Below are positions 42,013 to 50,531 of a DNA stretch of 64,000 nt, one piece after another. The notes beneath the pieces were generated by a model. The model did not search any database. It saw only the letters and a list, made by a program, of their open reading frames with translations, and had not been told where the DNA came from. The stretch covers positions 1-64,000 of the forward strand of contig CAKSAP010000006.1 of assembly GCA_934436505.1 (NCBI GenBank), read 5' to 3'. A program made the translations under genes and the position numbers. The first letter of the stretch is position 1; the number at the start of each line of letters is the position of its first letter. Source of the DNA: an uncultured Eubacteriales bacterium (GTDB taxonomy: Bacteria; Bacillota; Clostridia; Oscillospirales; Acutalibacteraceae).

Positions 42013-44385
42013 ATGAAGTTTAGAGAAAAAATCGGTAAGGAAATGCTTATATGCGACGGCGCAATGGGCACCTTGCTTATCGAAAACGGGTTAAAAGCAG
42101 GAGAATTGCCCGAGATGTGGAATATTGAGCATCCCGACATTCTCTATAAAATACACAAGCAGTATGTAGACGCAGGCGCAGATATTATTTCCGCAAATAC
42201 CTTCGGCGCAAACCGCTTAAAGCTTGACGGTACGGGTCATTCGGTTGAGGAAATTATCACTGAGGGCGTAAATATCGCAAAAAAAGCCACACAACAGGCA
42301 GACCGTGATGTGTATGTTGCGCTTGATATGAGTACAACGGGAAAGTTGCTTGAGCCTTACGGAGATTTACCGTTTGAAGAGGCTTATGACATTTTCAAGC
42401 AGCAGGCGATAGCAGGCGAAAAAGCAGGTGCAGACCTTGTTTTGCTTGAAACTATGGGCGATCTTTACGAAATCAAGGCGGCAACGCTTGCTATTAAAGA
42501 AAATACCGAGCTTCCGCTGATTGTTTCAATGATTTTTAATGAAAAGGGTCAGCTTCTTACGGGTGCAGATGTCAAAACCGCAGTGTTTACGCTTGAGGGA
42601 CTTGGCGTAGATATGATTGGCTTGAACTGCGGACTCGGACCTAAAGAAATGCTTGAGCACGTGAAAGAGGCTGTTAAGTATTCGAGCACGCCGATTTTGG
42701 TAAATCCAAACGCAGGCTTGCCCGAATGTGTAAACGGAGTAACGAGCTATAAGGTCGGTGCAGAGGAATTTTCCGACGATATGGAAAAAATTGCAAAACT
42801 CGGTGTTTACTGTGTCGGCGGCTGCTGCGGAACAACTCCCGAGCACATAAAAAGAACTGCCGAAAAATGCAAAAAAATAGCGGTTTCTCCTGTAAAGCAA
42901 AAACACTTTACAGCGGTCACTTCCTACTCGAAAACAACGCTGATTGGGGAAAAGCCTGTGATTGTCGGCGAAAGAATAAACCCCACAGGCAAGAAAAAGC
43001 TGAAAGCCGCACTTGTTGAAAACAATATGGATTATATTGTCTCCGAGGCGGTTGCGCAGGCGGGCAAAAAGGCTGATGTTTTGGACGTCAATGTCGGTTT
43101 GCCCGAGATTGACGAGCCGAAAATGCTGGTTAGTGCGATAAAAACCGTTCAAGGTGTACTCAATATTCCGCTTCAGATTGATACCTCTGATTTTGAGGCT
43201 ATGGAAAAAGCGCTTCGCATCTATAACGGTAAGGCTCTTATAAATTCCGCAAACGGTAAAAAAGAAAGTATGGAAAAGGTCTTTCCGCTTGCTAAAAAGT
43301 ACGGCGGCGTTGTGGTTTGCTTAACACTTGACGAAAACGGAATACCCGATACCGCACAAGGCAGGATTGAAATTGCAAAGCGTATGATTAAAACTGCCGA
43401 AAGCTACGGACTTTCAAAGGATGACCTTATTATCGACGCACTTGCAATGACCGTAAGCACAGGCAAGGACAATGCTAAAGTAACCCTTGAAACACTCGAT
43501 TATGTGAGAAATACACTCGGTGTGAACACCTGCTTGGGTGTTTCCAATATTTCGTTCGGCTTGCCGTCGAGGGAGATAATAAACACGGCTTTCTTTACAA
43601 TGGCAATGCATTCGGGACTTTCCGCAGGTATCATAAACCCGTTAAGCGATATGATGATGAACGCTTATTATTCGTATTGCGCTCTCAAGGGCTATGACGA
43701 TAACTGCGAAAACTATATAAATAACATTGCAAAGGTTGAGGCTGTCGCAAGCGGAGAAACGGTTGACTTAAAAACCGCTATCATTAAAGGTATGAAAGCA
43801 CAGTCCGCCGATTGTGCAAAGGCTATGCTTGAAAATACCGACCCGCTTAAAGTCATTGACGGCTATATAATCCCTGCTCTCGATGTTGTCGGACAAGCGT
43901 TTGAAACGGGAAAAATGTTCCTGCCGCAGCTTTTGATGAGTGCCGATTGTGCAAAGGCTGCGTTTGACGAGATAAAGCTAAAGCTCACAGCCGACGGCGA
44001 AAAGCAGGAGCCAAAGGGCAAGATTGTCATTGCAACCGTAAAGGGCGATATTCACGATATAGGCAAGAATATTGTCAAGGTTTTGCTTGAAAATTACGGC
44101 TTTGATGTTATCGACTTAGGCAAGGATGTTGACCCCGAGCTTGTGGTTGAAACAGCAAAAAGGGAACGGGTAAAGTTAGTCGGACTTTCGGCTCTTATGA
44201 CGACGACGGTCGCAAATATGGAAATTACGATAAAGCGGCTGCATGAGGATTATCCCGAGTGCAAAATTATGGTCGGCGGTGCGGTTTTAACACAGAATTA
44301 TGCCGACAGAATAGGCGCAGATTTCTATTCAAAGGACGCAATGGGCTCTGTCAGATATGCAGAAAAATTGTTCACGGAAATTTAA
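42013..44385 (+). CDS. metH: Cobalamin-dependent methionine synthase (catalytic part)
   Basis: 790 residues (full MetH is about 1200). A homocysteine domain (about 1-290: CDGAMGTLL, SANTFGANRLK, VGGCCGTTPEHI with zinc cysteines), a folate domain (about 315-570: IVGERINPTGKKK, VLDVNVGLPEID) and a B12 cap and binding domain (about 580-790: DIHDIGKNIVKVLL, the DxHxxG motif, and VGLSALMTTTVANM). The activation domain is the preceding gene. It makes methionine from homocysteine and methyl-THF. ATG 42013 was chosen; an earlier in-frame ATG (41965) lies inside the preceding gene. Confidence 0.95.
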   Translation: MKFREKIGKEMLICDGAMGTLLIENGLKAGELPEMWNIEHPDILYKIHKQYVDAGADIISANTFGANRLKLDGTGHSVEEIITEGVNIAKKATQQADRDVYVALDMSTTGKLLEPYGDLPFEEAYDIFKQQAIAGEKAGADLVLLETMGDLYEIKAATLAIKENTELPLIVSMIFNEKGQLLTGADVKTAVFTLEGLGVDMIGLNCGLGPKEMLEHVKEAVKYSSTPILVNPNAGLPECVNGVTSYKVGAEEFSDDMEKIAKLGVYCVGGCCGTTPEHIKRTAEKCKKIAVSPVKQKHFTAVTSYSKTTLIGEKPVIVGERINPTGKKKLKAALVENNMDYIVSEAVAQAGKKADVLDVNVGLPEIDEPKMLVSAIKTVQGVLNIPLQIDTSDFEAMEKALRIYNGKALINSANGKKESMEKVFPLAKKYGGVVVCLTLDENGIPDTAQGRIEIAKRMIKTAESYGLSKDDLIIDALAMTVSTGKDNAKVTLETLDYVRNTLGVNTCLGVSNISFGLPSREIINTAFFTMAMHSGLSAGIINPLSDMMMNAYYSYCALKGYDDNCENYINNIAKVEAVASGETVDLKTAIIKGMKAQSADCAKAMLENTDPLKVIDGYIIPALDVVGQAFETGKMFLPQLLMSADCAKAAFDEIKLKLTADGEKQEPKGKIVIATVKGDIHDIGKNIVKVLLENYGFDVIDLGKDVDPELVVETAKRERVKLVGLSALMTTTVANMEITIKRLHEDYPECKIMVGGAVLTQNYADRIGADFYSKDAMGSVRYAEKLFTEI

Positions 44386-44418
44386 TTTTTTTCTGAACAA
44401 TTATGTTATAAAATGTTA

Positions 44419-44449
44419 TTGACAATATCATACTATTGTTGTATGATAT
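44419..44449 (+). promoter_or_regulatory. Promoter and palindromic operator of iscS-iscU
   Basis: TTGACA (44419-44424), 17 bases, TATGAT (44442-44447). A perfect 9-bp inverted repeat ATATCATAC (44425-44433) / GTATGATAT (44441-44449) fills the spacer and covers the -10. This is an ideal repressor site, most likely for the Rrf2 protein encoded at 40928. Confidence 0.8.
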
Positions 44450-44509
44450 ATGCGATTTCAGACAAAAAAAGTATGAATTGGATATTTTCAATAGAAAAGA
44501 GATGTATTT

Positions 44510-45694
44510 ATGAAGGTTTATGCCGATAATGCGGCTACAACAAAATTATCAGAAACGGCGCTTAATGCAATGATGCCGTATCTTACGGATACATTCGGTA
44601 ATGCGTCAAGCCTTTATGACATAGGTCAGCAGGCTCATCACGGCGTTCAAAATGCGAGGGAGACTGTTGCAAAGGTTATCAATGCCGACACGAACGAGAT
44701 TTATTTTACCTCGGGCGGCAGCGAGGCTGACAACTGGGCAATCAAGGGTGTTGCCGAGGCTATGGCGAAAAAGGGCAAAAAGCATATTATCACAACCGCT
44801 TTTGAGCACCATGCTGTGCTTCATACGGTTAAGAGATGCGAAGAGCTCTACGGCTGCGAAATCACATATCTTCCCGTCTACGAGAACGGTATTGTTAAAA
44901 TTGAGGATGTTGAAAACGCTATCCGTGAGGACACCGCACTTGTTACGGTAATGTACGCAAATAATGAGATAGGTACAATTCAGCCGATAGCAGAAATCGG
45001 AAAGCTCTGCCATGAAAAGGGCGTTATTTTCCACACCGACGCTGTGCAGGCTGTCGGTCATCTTCCGATTGACGTTAAGGCGCAAAATATCGACATGCTC
45101 TCAATGTCGAGCCATAAATTCCACGGTCCTAAGGGTATCGGCGCTCTTTATATGAGAAAGGGTATCAGAATTCCCAATCTTATCGAGGGCGGCGCACAGG
45201 AGAGAGGCAAGAGAGCAGGCACGGAGGCTGTTTATGCTATGGCAGGAATGGCGGCAGCTCTTAAAGAGGCTAACGATAACCTTGCCGAGAGCATGGAAAA
45301 AGTATCCGCTTTGCGTAACAGACTTATTGACGGACTTTTGAAAATCCCGTCAAGCAGGCTCAACGGCGACCGTGAAAACAGACTTCCCGGCAACGTAAAT
45401 ATCAGCTTTGAGGGCGTAGAGGGCGAGTCGCTTCTTCTCTACCTTGATATGAAGGGTGTTTCGGCTTCCTCGGGGTCTGCTTGCACCTCGGGCTCACTTG
45501 ACCCGAGCCACGTTCTTTTGAGCATAGGACTTCCTCACGAGGTTGCACATGGCTCATTGAGACTTACTCTTTGTGAGAGCAACACGCAAGAGGAAATTGA
45601 TTATATTATTGACTGTGTTCCCGAGATAATCGAAAGACTTCGTTCGATGTCTCCGCTTTGGGAAAGATTACAGAAAGAAAGAGGTAATGTATAA
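44510..45694 (+). CDS. iscS: Cysteine desulfurase (NifS/IscS)
   Basis: 394 residues. A PLP enzyme that passes sulfur from cysteine to the scaffold IscU. VYADNAATTKLSE, TSGGSEADNWAIKG, TTAFEHHAVL, SSHKFHGPKGIGALY (K203 forms the PLP link) and SGSACTSGSLDPSHV (C325 carries the persulfide on the flexible loop). The stop overlaps the iscU start. Confidence 0.97.
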   Translation: MKVYADNAATTKLSETALNAMMPYLTDTFGNASSLYDIGQQAHHGVQNARETVAKVINADTNEIYFTSGGSEADNWAIKGVAEAMAKKGKKHIITTAFEHHAVLHTVKRCEELYGCEITYLPVYENGIVKIEDVENAIREDTALVTVMYANNEIGTIQPIAEIGKLCHEKGVIFHTDAVQAVGHLPIDVKAQNIDMLSMSSHKFHGPKGIGALYMRKGIRIPNLIEGGAQERGKRAGTEAVYAMAGMAAALKEANDNLAESMEKVSALRNRLIDGLLKIPSSRLNGDRENRLPGNVNISFEGVEGESLLLYLDMKGVSASSGSACTSGSLDPSHVLLSIGLPHEVAHGSLRLTLCESNTQEEIDYIIDCVPEIIERLRSMSPLWERLQKERGNV

Positions 45695-46128
45695 TGGAAT
45701 ATTCAGAGAAGGTAATGGAGCATTTCGCCCGTCCCCATAATGTCGGTAAAATCGAGGACGCAGACGGTGTCGGCGAGGTCGGCAACGCTAAGTGCGGAGA
45801 TATAATGAAAATGTATATCAAGGTAAACGACGGCATAATCACAGACGTTAAGTTCAATACCTATGGCTGTGCTTCTGCTATCGCAACCTCGTCAATGGCT
45901 ACCGATATGATTAAGGGTAAGCCGATTTCGGAGGCTCTCAAGCTTACAAATAAGGCTGTTGTTGAGGCTCTTGACGGACTTCCGGCAGTTAAAATTCATT
46001 GCTCTGTTCTTGCCGAGGAGGCTATCAAGGCAGCTATCAAAGATTACTATGAAAAGAACGGCATTGAATATGACAAGGAGCTTTTCAAAGAGGATTGCTG
46101 CAATTACGAGCATCATCACGCTGAATAA
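45694..46128 (+). CDS. iscU: Iron-sulfur cluster scaffold IscU/NifU N-terminal type
   Basis: 144 residues. The three cluster cysteines are C34 (GNAKCGDIM), C59 (YGCASAIATSS) and C103 (IHCSVLAEEAI), with the conserved Asp after C34. The C-terminal tail DCCNYEHHHAE adds two cysteines and three histidines. Coupled to iscS through TAATG. With no hscA, hscB or fdx here, this is the minimal two-gene system usual in Clostridia. Confidence 0.96.
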   Translation: MEYSEKVMEHFARPHNVGKIEDADGVGEVGNAKCGDIMKMYIKVNDGIITDVKFNTYGCASAIATSSMATDMIKGKPISEALKLTNKAVVEALDGLPAVKIHCSVLAEEAIKAAIKDYYEKNGIEYDKELFKEDCCNYEHHHAE

Positions 46129-46141
46129 TTTTGATAATATA

Positions 46142-46178
46142 AACCCTGAAATTCGCTTGAATTTCGGGGATTTTTTTA
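46142..46178 (+). terminator. Terminator of iscS-iscU
   Basis: CCCTGAAATTC (46144-46154) pairs with GAATTTCGGGG (46159-46169), followed by ATTTTTTTATG. The remaining 180 bases up to the next promoter are A/T-rich, and I see nothing else in them. Confidence 0.85.
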
Positions 46179-46363
46179 TGCTTTTTTCTGAAAAATAAAT
46201 ATTTATAAAAACTGTACAAAAACCGTAAAAAGTGTCGCAAAATATTATGGTAATTATATATTTTCAAGCTGAAAATTAGGCTTTTTTAATGAGCTAAAAC
46301 CCTTGAAACAGCGAGGGAAACGGCGATTTTTATGCTTTTTGAAATTACCGTGAAAAAACGTTG

Positions 46364-46391
46364 TTGACATATGTCAAAAATACTATATAAT
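46364..46391 (+). promoter_or_regulatory. Promoter with TTGACATATGTCAA palindrome (DUF134-pfl)
   Basis: TTGACA (46364-46369), 16 bases, TATAAT (46386-46391). The -35 is half of a perfect 14-base palindrome TTGACATATGTCAA (46364-46377), a likely operator, perhaps for the DUF134 protein just downstream. Confidence 0.75.
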
Positions 46392-46432
46392 AGACTTATA
46401 AGGTTGAAAAAACAGTTATCGGAGGGGTAAAA

Positions 46433-46822
46433 GTGGCAAGACCTAAAAAGCTAAGACGTATTTGCGCATACCCCAAGATAATGGGGTTTAGACCGTTCGG
46501 CGATTATGCTGAGGTTGTTGACCTTACCTTTGACGAGTACGAGGTTATGAGGCTTATGGATACTCTCGGGTATTCGCAGGAGGAATGTGCAATCCAAATG
46601 GACATTGCCCGTTCAACCGTCGCTTCAATCTATAATTCGGCAAGGGCAAAGACGGCAGACGCTATTATTTACGGAAAGTCGCTTGTAATTCACGGCGGAG
46701 ACATTGAGCTTTGCAAAGGCAGCTCAACCTGCTGCGGTAAGTGCGGCAAAACAGCCTGCAAGGACTGCGGACACGGAGAAAGCCTTTTGTGTTCGGCAAA
46801 GGCGGCTAATCGGATAATATAA
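46433..46822 (+). CDS. DUF134 family helix-turn-helix protein
   Basis: 129 residues. It starts MARPKKLRRI, then FDEYEVMRLMDTLGYSQEECAIQMDIARSTV-type sigma-70 region 4-like helix-turn-helix (quoted in part), and ends with a cysteine-rich tail CCGKCGKTACKDCGHGESLLC that probably binds metal or an Fe-S cluster. GTG 46433 has CGGAGGGG upstream. It is 23 bases before pflB on the same strand, so it may sense redox state or metal and control the oxygen-sensitive Pfl system. This role is inferred. Confidence 0.88.
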   Translation: MARPKKLRRICAYPKIMGFRPFGDYAEVVDLTFDEYEVMRLMDTLGYSQEECAIQMDIARSTVASIYNSARAKTADAIIYGKSLVIHGGDIELCKGSSTCCGKCGKTACKDCGHGESLLCSAKAANRII

Positions 46823-46845
46823 ATGTAAATACGGAGGTAAAAGAA

Positions 46846-49077
46846 ATGGAAGCATGGAGAGGTTTCAGTAAGGGCGCATGGTGCGACAGAATTGATGTAT
46901 CTAACTTTATCAAATTGAACTACACAGCTTATGACGGCGATAGCTCTTTCCTTGAAGGACCTACTGACAGAACAAAGAAAGAAATGGACAGAGTACATGA
47001 GCTGCTCATTAAGGAAAATGACAACGGCGGTGTGCTTGACGTTGATACCGAAAGGGTACTTTCAATCCTTTCACACGAGCCGGGCTATGTTGTTGACAAG
47101 GACACGGACGTTATCGTAGGCTTGCAGACTGATGAGCCGCTTAAAAGAGGCGTTTCGCCGTTCGCAGGCTTCAGAAACGCAGTTCAGGCTTGTAACGCAT
47201 ACGGCTATGAGCTTTCGGAGAAAATTAAGGACGAGTTCACTTACAGAACTACTCACAACACAGGCGTTTTCAGAGCATATACAGACACAATGAAGGCTGC
47301 ACGCCACGCAGGTATTCTTACAGGACTTCCCGACGCATATGCAAGAGGAAGAATTATCGGCGACTACCGCAGAATTGCTCTTTACGGTATGGATTACCTT
47401 ATTGAGCAGAAGAAAGAGGATAAGCGCAGACTCGGTATGAAGGAAATTCTTGATGAGGAGACAATCCACACTCTTGAGGACCTTTCAAAGCAGCTTGACT
47501 TTATGAATCAGCTTAAAGGCCTTGCACTTTCATACGGCTATGATATTTCAAAGCCCGCAACAACTGCTAAAGAGGCTGTTCAGTGGCTCTACTTCGGTTA
47601 TCTCGGCGCAATCAAGGAGCAGAACGGTGCAGCTAACTCAATAGGCAGAATTGCCGAGTTTATGGATATTTACATTCAGAGAGATATCGAAGAGGGTATT
47701 CTTGACGAGGTACACGCACAGGAGCTTATCGACGACCTTGTTATCAAGCTTCGTCTTGTTCGCCACTTGCGTACACCCGAATACAACGACCTTTTTGCAG
47801 GCGATCCGGTTTGGGTTACAATGGCGCTTGCAGGTGTAACCTGTGAGGGTAAGCATATGGTATCAAAGACCTCATACCGTGTATTGCAGACGCTTTACAA
47901 CCTCGGTTCATCGGCTGAGCCGAACATTACAGTTCTTTGGTCGGACAGACTTCCCCAGACCTTTAAGGACTTCTGCGCTCAGGTTTCCATTGATACGGAC
48001 TCTATTCAGTATGAGAACGATGACGTAATGAGAAGAATGTACGGCGACGACTATGCAATCGCTTGCTGTGTATCGGCAATGAAGATGGGCAAGCAGATGC
48101 AGTTCTTCGGCGCAAGATGTAACCTTGCAAAGGTTCTCCTTATGGCTCTTAACGGCGGTAAGGACGAAATCGAGGGTGCACAGATAGCTCCCGAGGGCGA
48201 AATCTTCGAGGAAAAGACTCTCGCATTTGAAGAGGTTTATGAGGCATACAAGAAGTATCTTTCCTGGATGGCAAGACTTTATGTTAACACCATGAATATC
48301 ATTCACTATATGCACGATAAATACGCTTATGAAAGACTTATGATGTCTCTTCACGACACAGACGTTGAGCGTTTGATGGCATTCGGTGTATCGGGCTTCT
48401 CGGTTGCTATCGACTCCTTGTCGGCAATCAAGTATGCAAAGGTTACTCCCATAAAGGACGACAGAGGACTTATTACAGACTTTAAGATTGAGGGCAATTT
48501 CCCGAAATACGGCAACGACGACGACAGGGCAGACCTTATCGGTAAGGATCTTATCGAGTATTTCTACAAAGAGCTTTGCAAGACTCCTTGTTACAGAGGC
48601 GCAAGACATACTCTTTCAATTCTTACAATCACATCAAACGTTATGTACGGCAGAAAGACAGGCTCTACTCCCGACGGACGTAAGGCAGGCGAGCCGTTTG
48701 CTCCCGGTGCTAACCCCATGCACGGCAGAGATTGCGAGGGTGCTTTGGCTTCTCTCAACTCGGTTGCAAAGCTTAACTACGCTTGCTGTCAGGACGGTAT
48801 TTCAAACACCTTCTCAATCACACCCGACGCTCTCGGAAGCGATAAGGAGCAGCAGATTGAGCACCTTACAACAATGCTTGACGGTTACTTTGAGCAGGAC
48901 GCACATCATCTTAACGTAAACGTTCTCAACCGTGAAAAGCTTATTGCGGCTATGAATGACCCGACTCTCTATCCCTCACTCACAATCAGAGTATCGGGAT
49001 ATGCGGTAAACTTCAACAAGCTCACTCGTGATAAGCAGGAAGAGGTTATTGCCCGTACATTCCATCAGTCAATGTAA
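46846..49077 (+). CDS. pflB: Formate C-acetyltransferase (pyruvate formate-lyase)
   Basis: 743 residues. It splits pyruvate with CoA to acetyl-CoA and formate under anoxia. The active cysteines are C407-C408 (DYAIACCVSAMKMG) and the radical glycine is G718 (RVSGYAVNF). GSTPDGRKAGEPFAPGANPMHG is also diagnostic and, with the adjacent C-C pair, separates it from glycerol dehydratase-like enzymes. Its activase is the next gene, after a hairpin. Confidence 0.98.
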   Translation: MEAWRGFSKGAWCDRIDVSNFIKLNYTAYDGDSSFLEGPTDRTKKEMDRVHELLIKENDNGGVLDVDTERVLSILSHEPGYVVDKDTDVIVGLQTDEPLKRGVSPFAGFRNAVQACNAYGYELSEKIKDEFTYRTTHNTGVFRAYTDTMKAARHAGILTGLPDAYARGRIIGDYRRIALYGMDYLIEQKKEDKRRLGMKEILDEETIHTLEDLSKQLDFMNQLKGLALSYGYDISKPATTAKEAVQWLYFGYLGAIKEQNGAANSIGRIAEFMDIYIQRDIEEGILDEVHAQELIDDLVIKLRLVRHLRTPEYNDLFAGDPVWVTMALAGVTCEGKHMVSKTSYRVLQTLYNLGSSAEPNITVLWSDRLPQTFKDFCAQVSIDTDSIQYENDDVMRRMYGDDYAIACCVSAMKMGKQMQFFGARCNLAKVLLMALNGGKDEIEGAQIAPEGEIFEEKTLAFEEVYEAYKKYLSWMARLYVNTMNIIHYMHDKYAYERLMMSLHDTDVERLMAFGVSGFSVAIDSLSAIKYAKVTPIKDDRGLITDFKIEGNFPKYGNDDDRADLIGKDLIEYFYKELCKTPCYRGARHTLSILTITSNVMYGRKTGSTPDGRKAGEPFAPGANPMHGRDCEGALASLNSVAKLNYACCQDGISNTFSITPDALGSDKEQQIEHLTTMLDGYFEQDAHHLNVNVLNREKLIAAMNDPTLYPSLTIRVSGYAVNFNKLTRDKQEEVIARTFHQSM

Positions 49078-49091
49078 AATTCGGACAACAA

Positions 49092-49120
49092 AACGGGCGG
49101 ATTTTCCGCCCGTTAATTTT
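49092..49120 (+). terminator. Partial terminator between pflB and pflA
   Basis: AACGGGCGG (49092-49100) pairs perfectly with CCGCCCGTT (49106-49114), followed by AATTTT. It probably lowers pflA expression relative to pflB or protects the pflB 3' end. Confidence 0.75.
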
Positions 49121-49138
49121 AGATAAGGAGATAAAGCT

Positions 49139-49858
49139 ATGGCGAATATACATTCCTTTGAAAGTCTTGCCGCAGTTGACGGCGAGGGAATACGCTTTGA
49201 TGTGTTTTTCAGCGGCTGTCCCTTGCGCTGCGCCTATTGTCATAACCCTGACACTTGGCATCATAAGGGCGAAATTGAGATGTCGGCACAAGAGCTGTTC
49301 AACAAGGTTAAACGCTATAAGCCTTATTTCAAAAACGGCGGCGGAGTAACCTTTTCGGGCGGAGAGCCGTTGCTCAATGCAAAATTTATAAATGAAATCG
49401 CACCGCTGTTAAAATCGGAAAATATCGGATATTGCCTTGACACCTCGGGAAGCGTTGAATTGACCGACGAGGTTAAAACGGCGATTGACAATGCCGATAT
49501 GGTTATTCTCGACGTGAAGTTTTATAATGCAGAGGACTATAAAAAATACACGGGCGGAGAATTTGAACGCTTTATAAAAATCGGCGAGTACGCAAGCAAA
49601 AAAAATATTAGATTGTGGCTTCGCACGGTGGTTGTGCCGGGTATCAACGACACCGAAGCGGCAATGGACGAATATGCCGAGTTCTCAAATCAGTTTAAGT
49701 TTGAAAAATACGAGCTTTTGGCGTTTCACACAATGGGATTTTTCAAGTATGACGAGCTTAAAATCGAAAACCCACTGAAAGACACAAAGCCACTCGATAA
49801 ATCAAGATTGCACGAATTACAGGAATATCTTGACAAGAAAATCGAAAAAACAGAGTGA
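49139..49858 (+). CDS. pflA: Pyruvate formate-lyase activating enzyme
   Basis: 239 residues. A radical SAM protein that places the glycyl radical on PflB. The 4Fe-4S motif is SGCPLRCAYCHNP (C27, C31, C34), followed by GGGVTFSGGEPLLNA and CLDTSGSV. No extra ferredoxin-like domain, as expected of a PflA. AAGGAG lies before ATG 49139. Confidence 0.96.
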   Translation: MANIHSFESLAAVDGEGIRFDVFFSGCPLRCAYCHNPDTWHHKGEIEMSAQELFNKVKRYKPYFKNGGGVTFSGGEPLLNAKFINEIAPLLKSENIGYCLDTSGSVELTDEVKTAIDNADMVILDVKFYNAEDYKKYTGGEFERFIKIGEYASKKNIRLWLRTVVVPGINDTEAAMDEYAEFSNQFKFEKYELLAFHTMGFFKYDELKIENPLKDTKPLDKSRLHELQEYLDKKIEKTE

Positions 49859-49877
49859 TTGCATTTCAATCCGCATT

Positions 49878-49912
49878 TCAGCCTTCCTTGTGTAAAGGGA
49901 GGCTGAATTTTA
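49878..49912 (+). terminator. Terminator of the pfl operon
   Basis: TTCAGCCTTCC (49878-49888) pairs with GGGAGGCTGAA, followed by TTTTAAT. The same TTCAGCC-TCC...GGGAGGCTGAA sequence belongs to the dispersed repeat family (see 58133-58229), so a repeat may have been recruited as terminator. Confidence 0.7.
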
Positions 49913-49964
49913 ATCAATTATCAAATTAAATAAATCCGTTAGCCGTCATAAATTCGCAAATTGC

Positions 49965-50280
49965 CTTTTACACGGTAGGGCGGTGGCTTGCTGCCGCCGT
50001 TAAACGACAACAAAACAGTGGTTGCAAACAATTAAAATTTTATATTATATCGTAGGGGCGAACTGTGTTCGCCCGTTTTTATTTGCTATGAATTATGAAT
50101 TGACGGGCGACCGCAGGTCGCCCCTACGGGTTGTGCGAAATTTTCAATATCGTTTCAACAGCAAACCATTATATATCAACAATCCGTAGGGACAGGGCTC
50201 GCCCCTGTCCGCAACAAATTTGATGTATAATCAAGCCGACGGACAGCCACAATTTCAGCCTTCCTTGTGTAAAGGGTGCG
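49965..50280. repeat. Cluster of dispersed palindromic repeats between pflA and the fucosidase
   Basis: At least four GTAGGG-type palindromes: about 49973 (GGTAGGGCGGTGGC...GCCGCC), 50050 (GTAGGGGCGAAC...GTTCGCCC), 50102 (GACGGGCGACC...GGTCGCCCCTAC) and 50183 (CCGTAGGGACAGGGC...CCCCTGTCC). The last, with its flank to about 50276, is close to the reverse complement of 58133-58229 over about 95 bases. A short open frame at 50220-50435 runs through this material and is not a gene. I see no other feature up to 50531. Confidence 0.75.
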
Positions 50281-50531
50281 GGTCTCCTGTGGAGACCTCT
50301 GCATTTAATGCAGAAGCACCGACCGAACCGGCAGGTGAGACGGTGGGCTGGCGTGAGGGAACTCGAAGGGAATGTAAAACTTACAAATTACCTTGTTCAG
50401 CGGAGGGAAGAGGCTTACTCCTTTCGTTAGAATGATAATTTGCGGCTGTATGAATATCCATTTTGGTTTCGCTTGCTTTTAATTTTGAAAGTTGATACAA
50501 TGTAAATATTAAATACATTATGAGGTGCGTT

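Noticed and set aside
47908..48609. 233-codon minus-strand frame opposite pflB
   Set aside because: Antisense shadow of PflB; composition is unlike a protein and no start signal is present.
50220..50435. Open frame of 71 codons between pflA and the second fucosidase
   Set aside because: It runs through dispersed-repeat sequence, starts inside a repeat block and has no ribosome-binding site or family resemblance.
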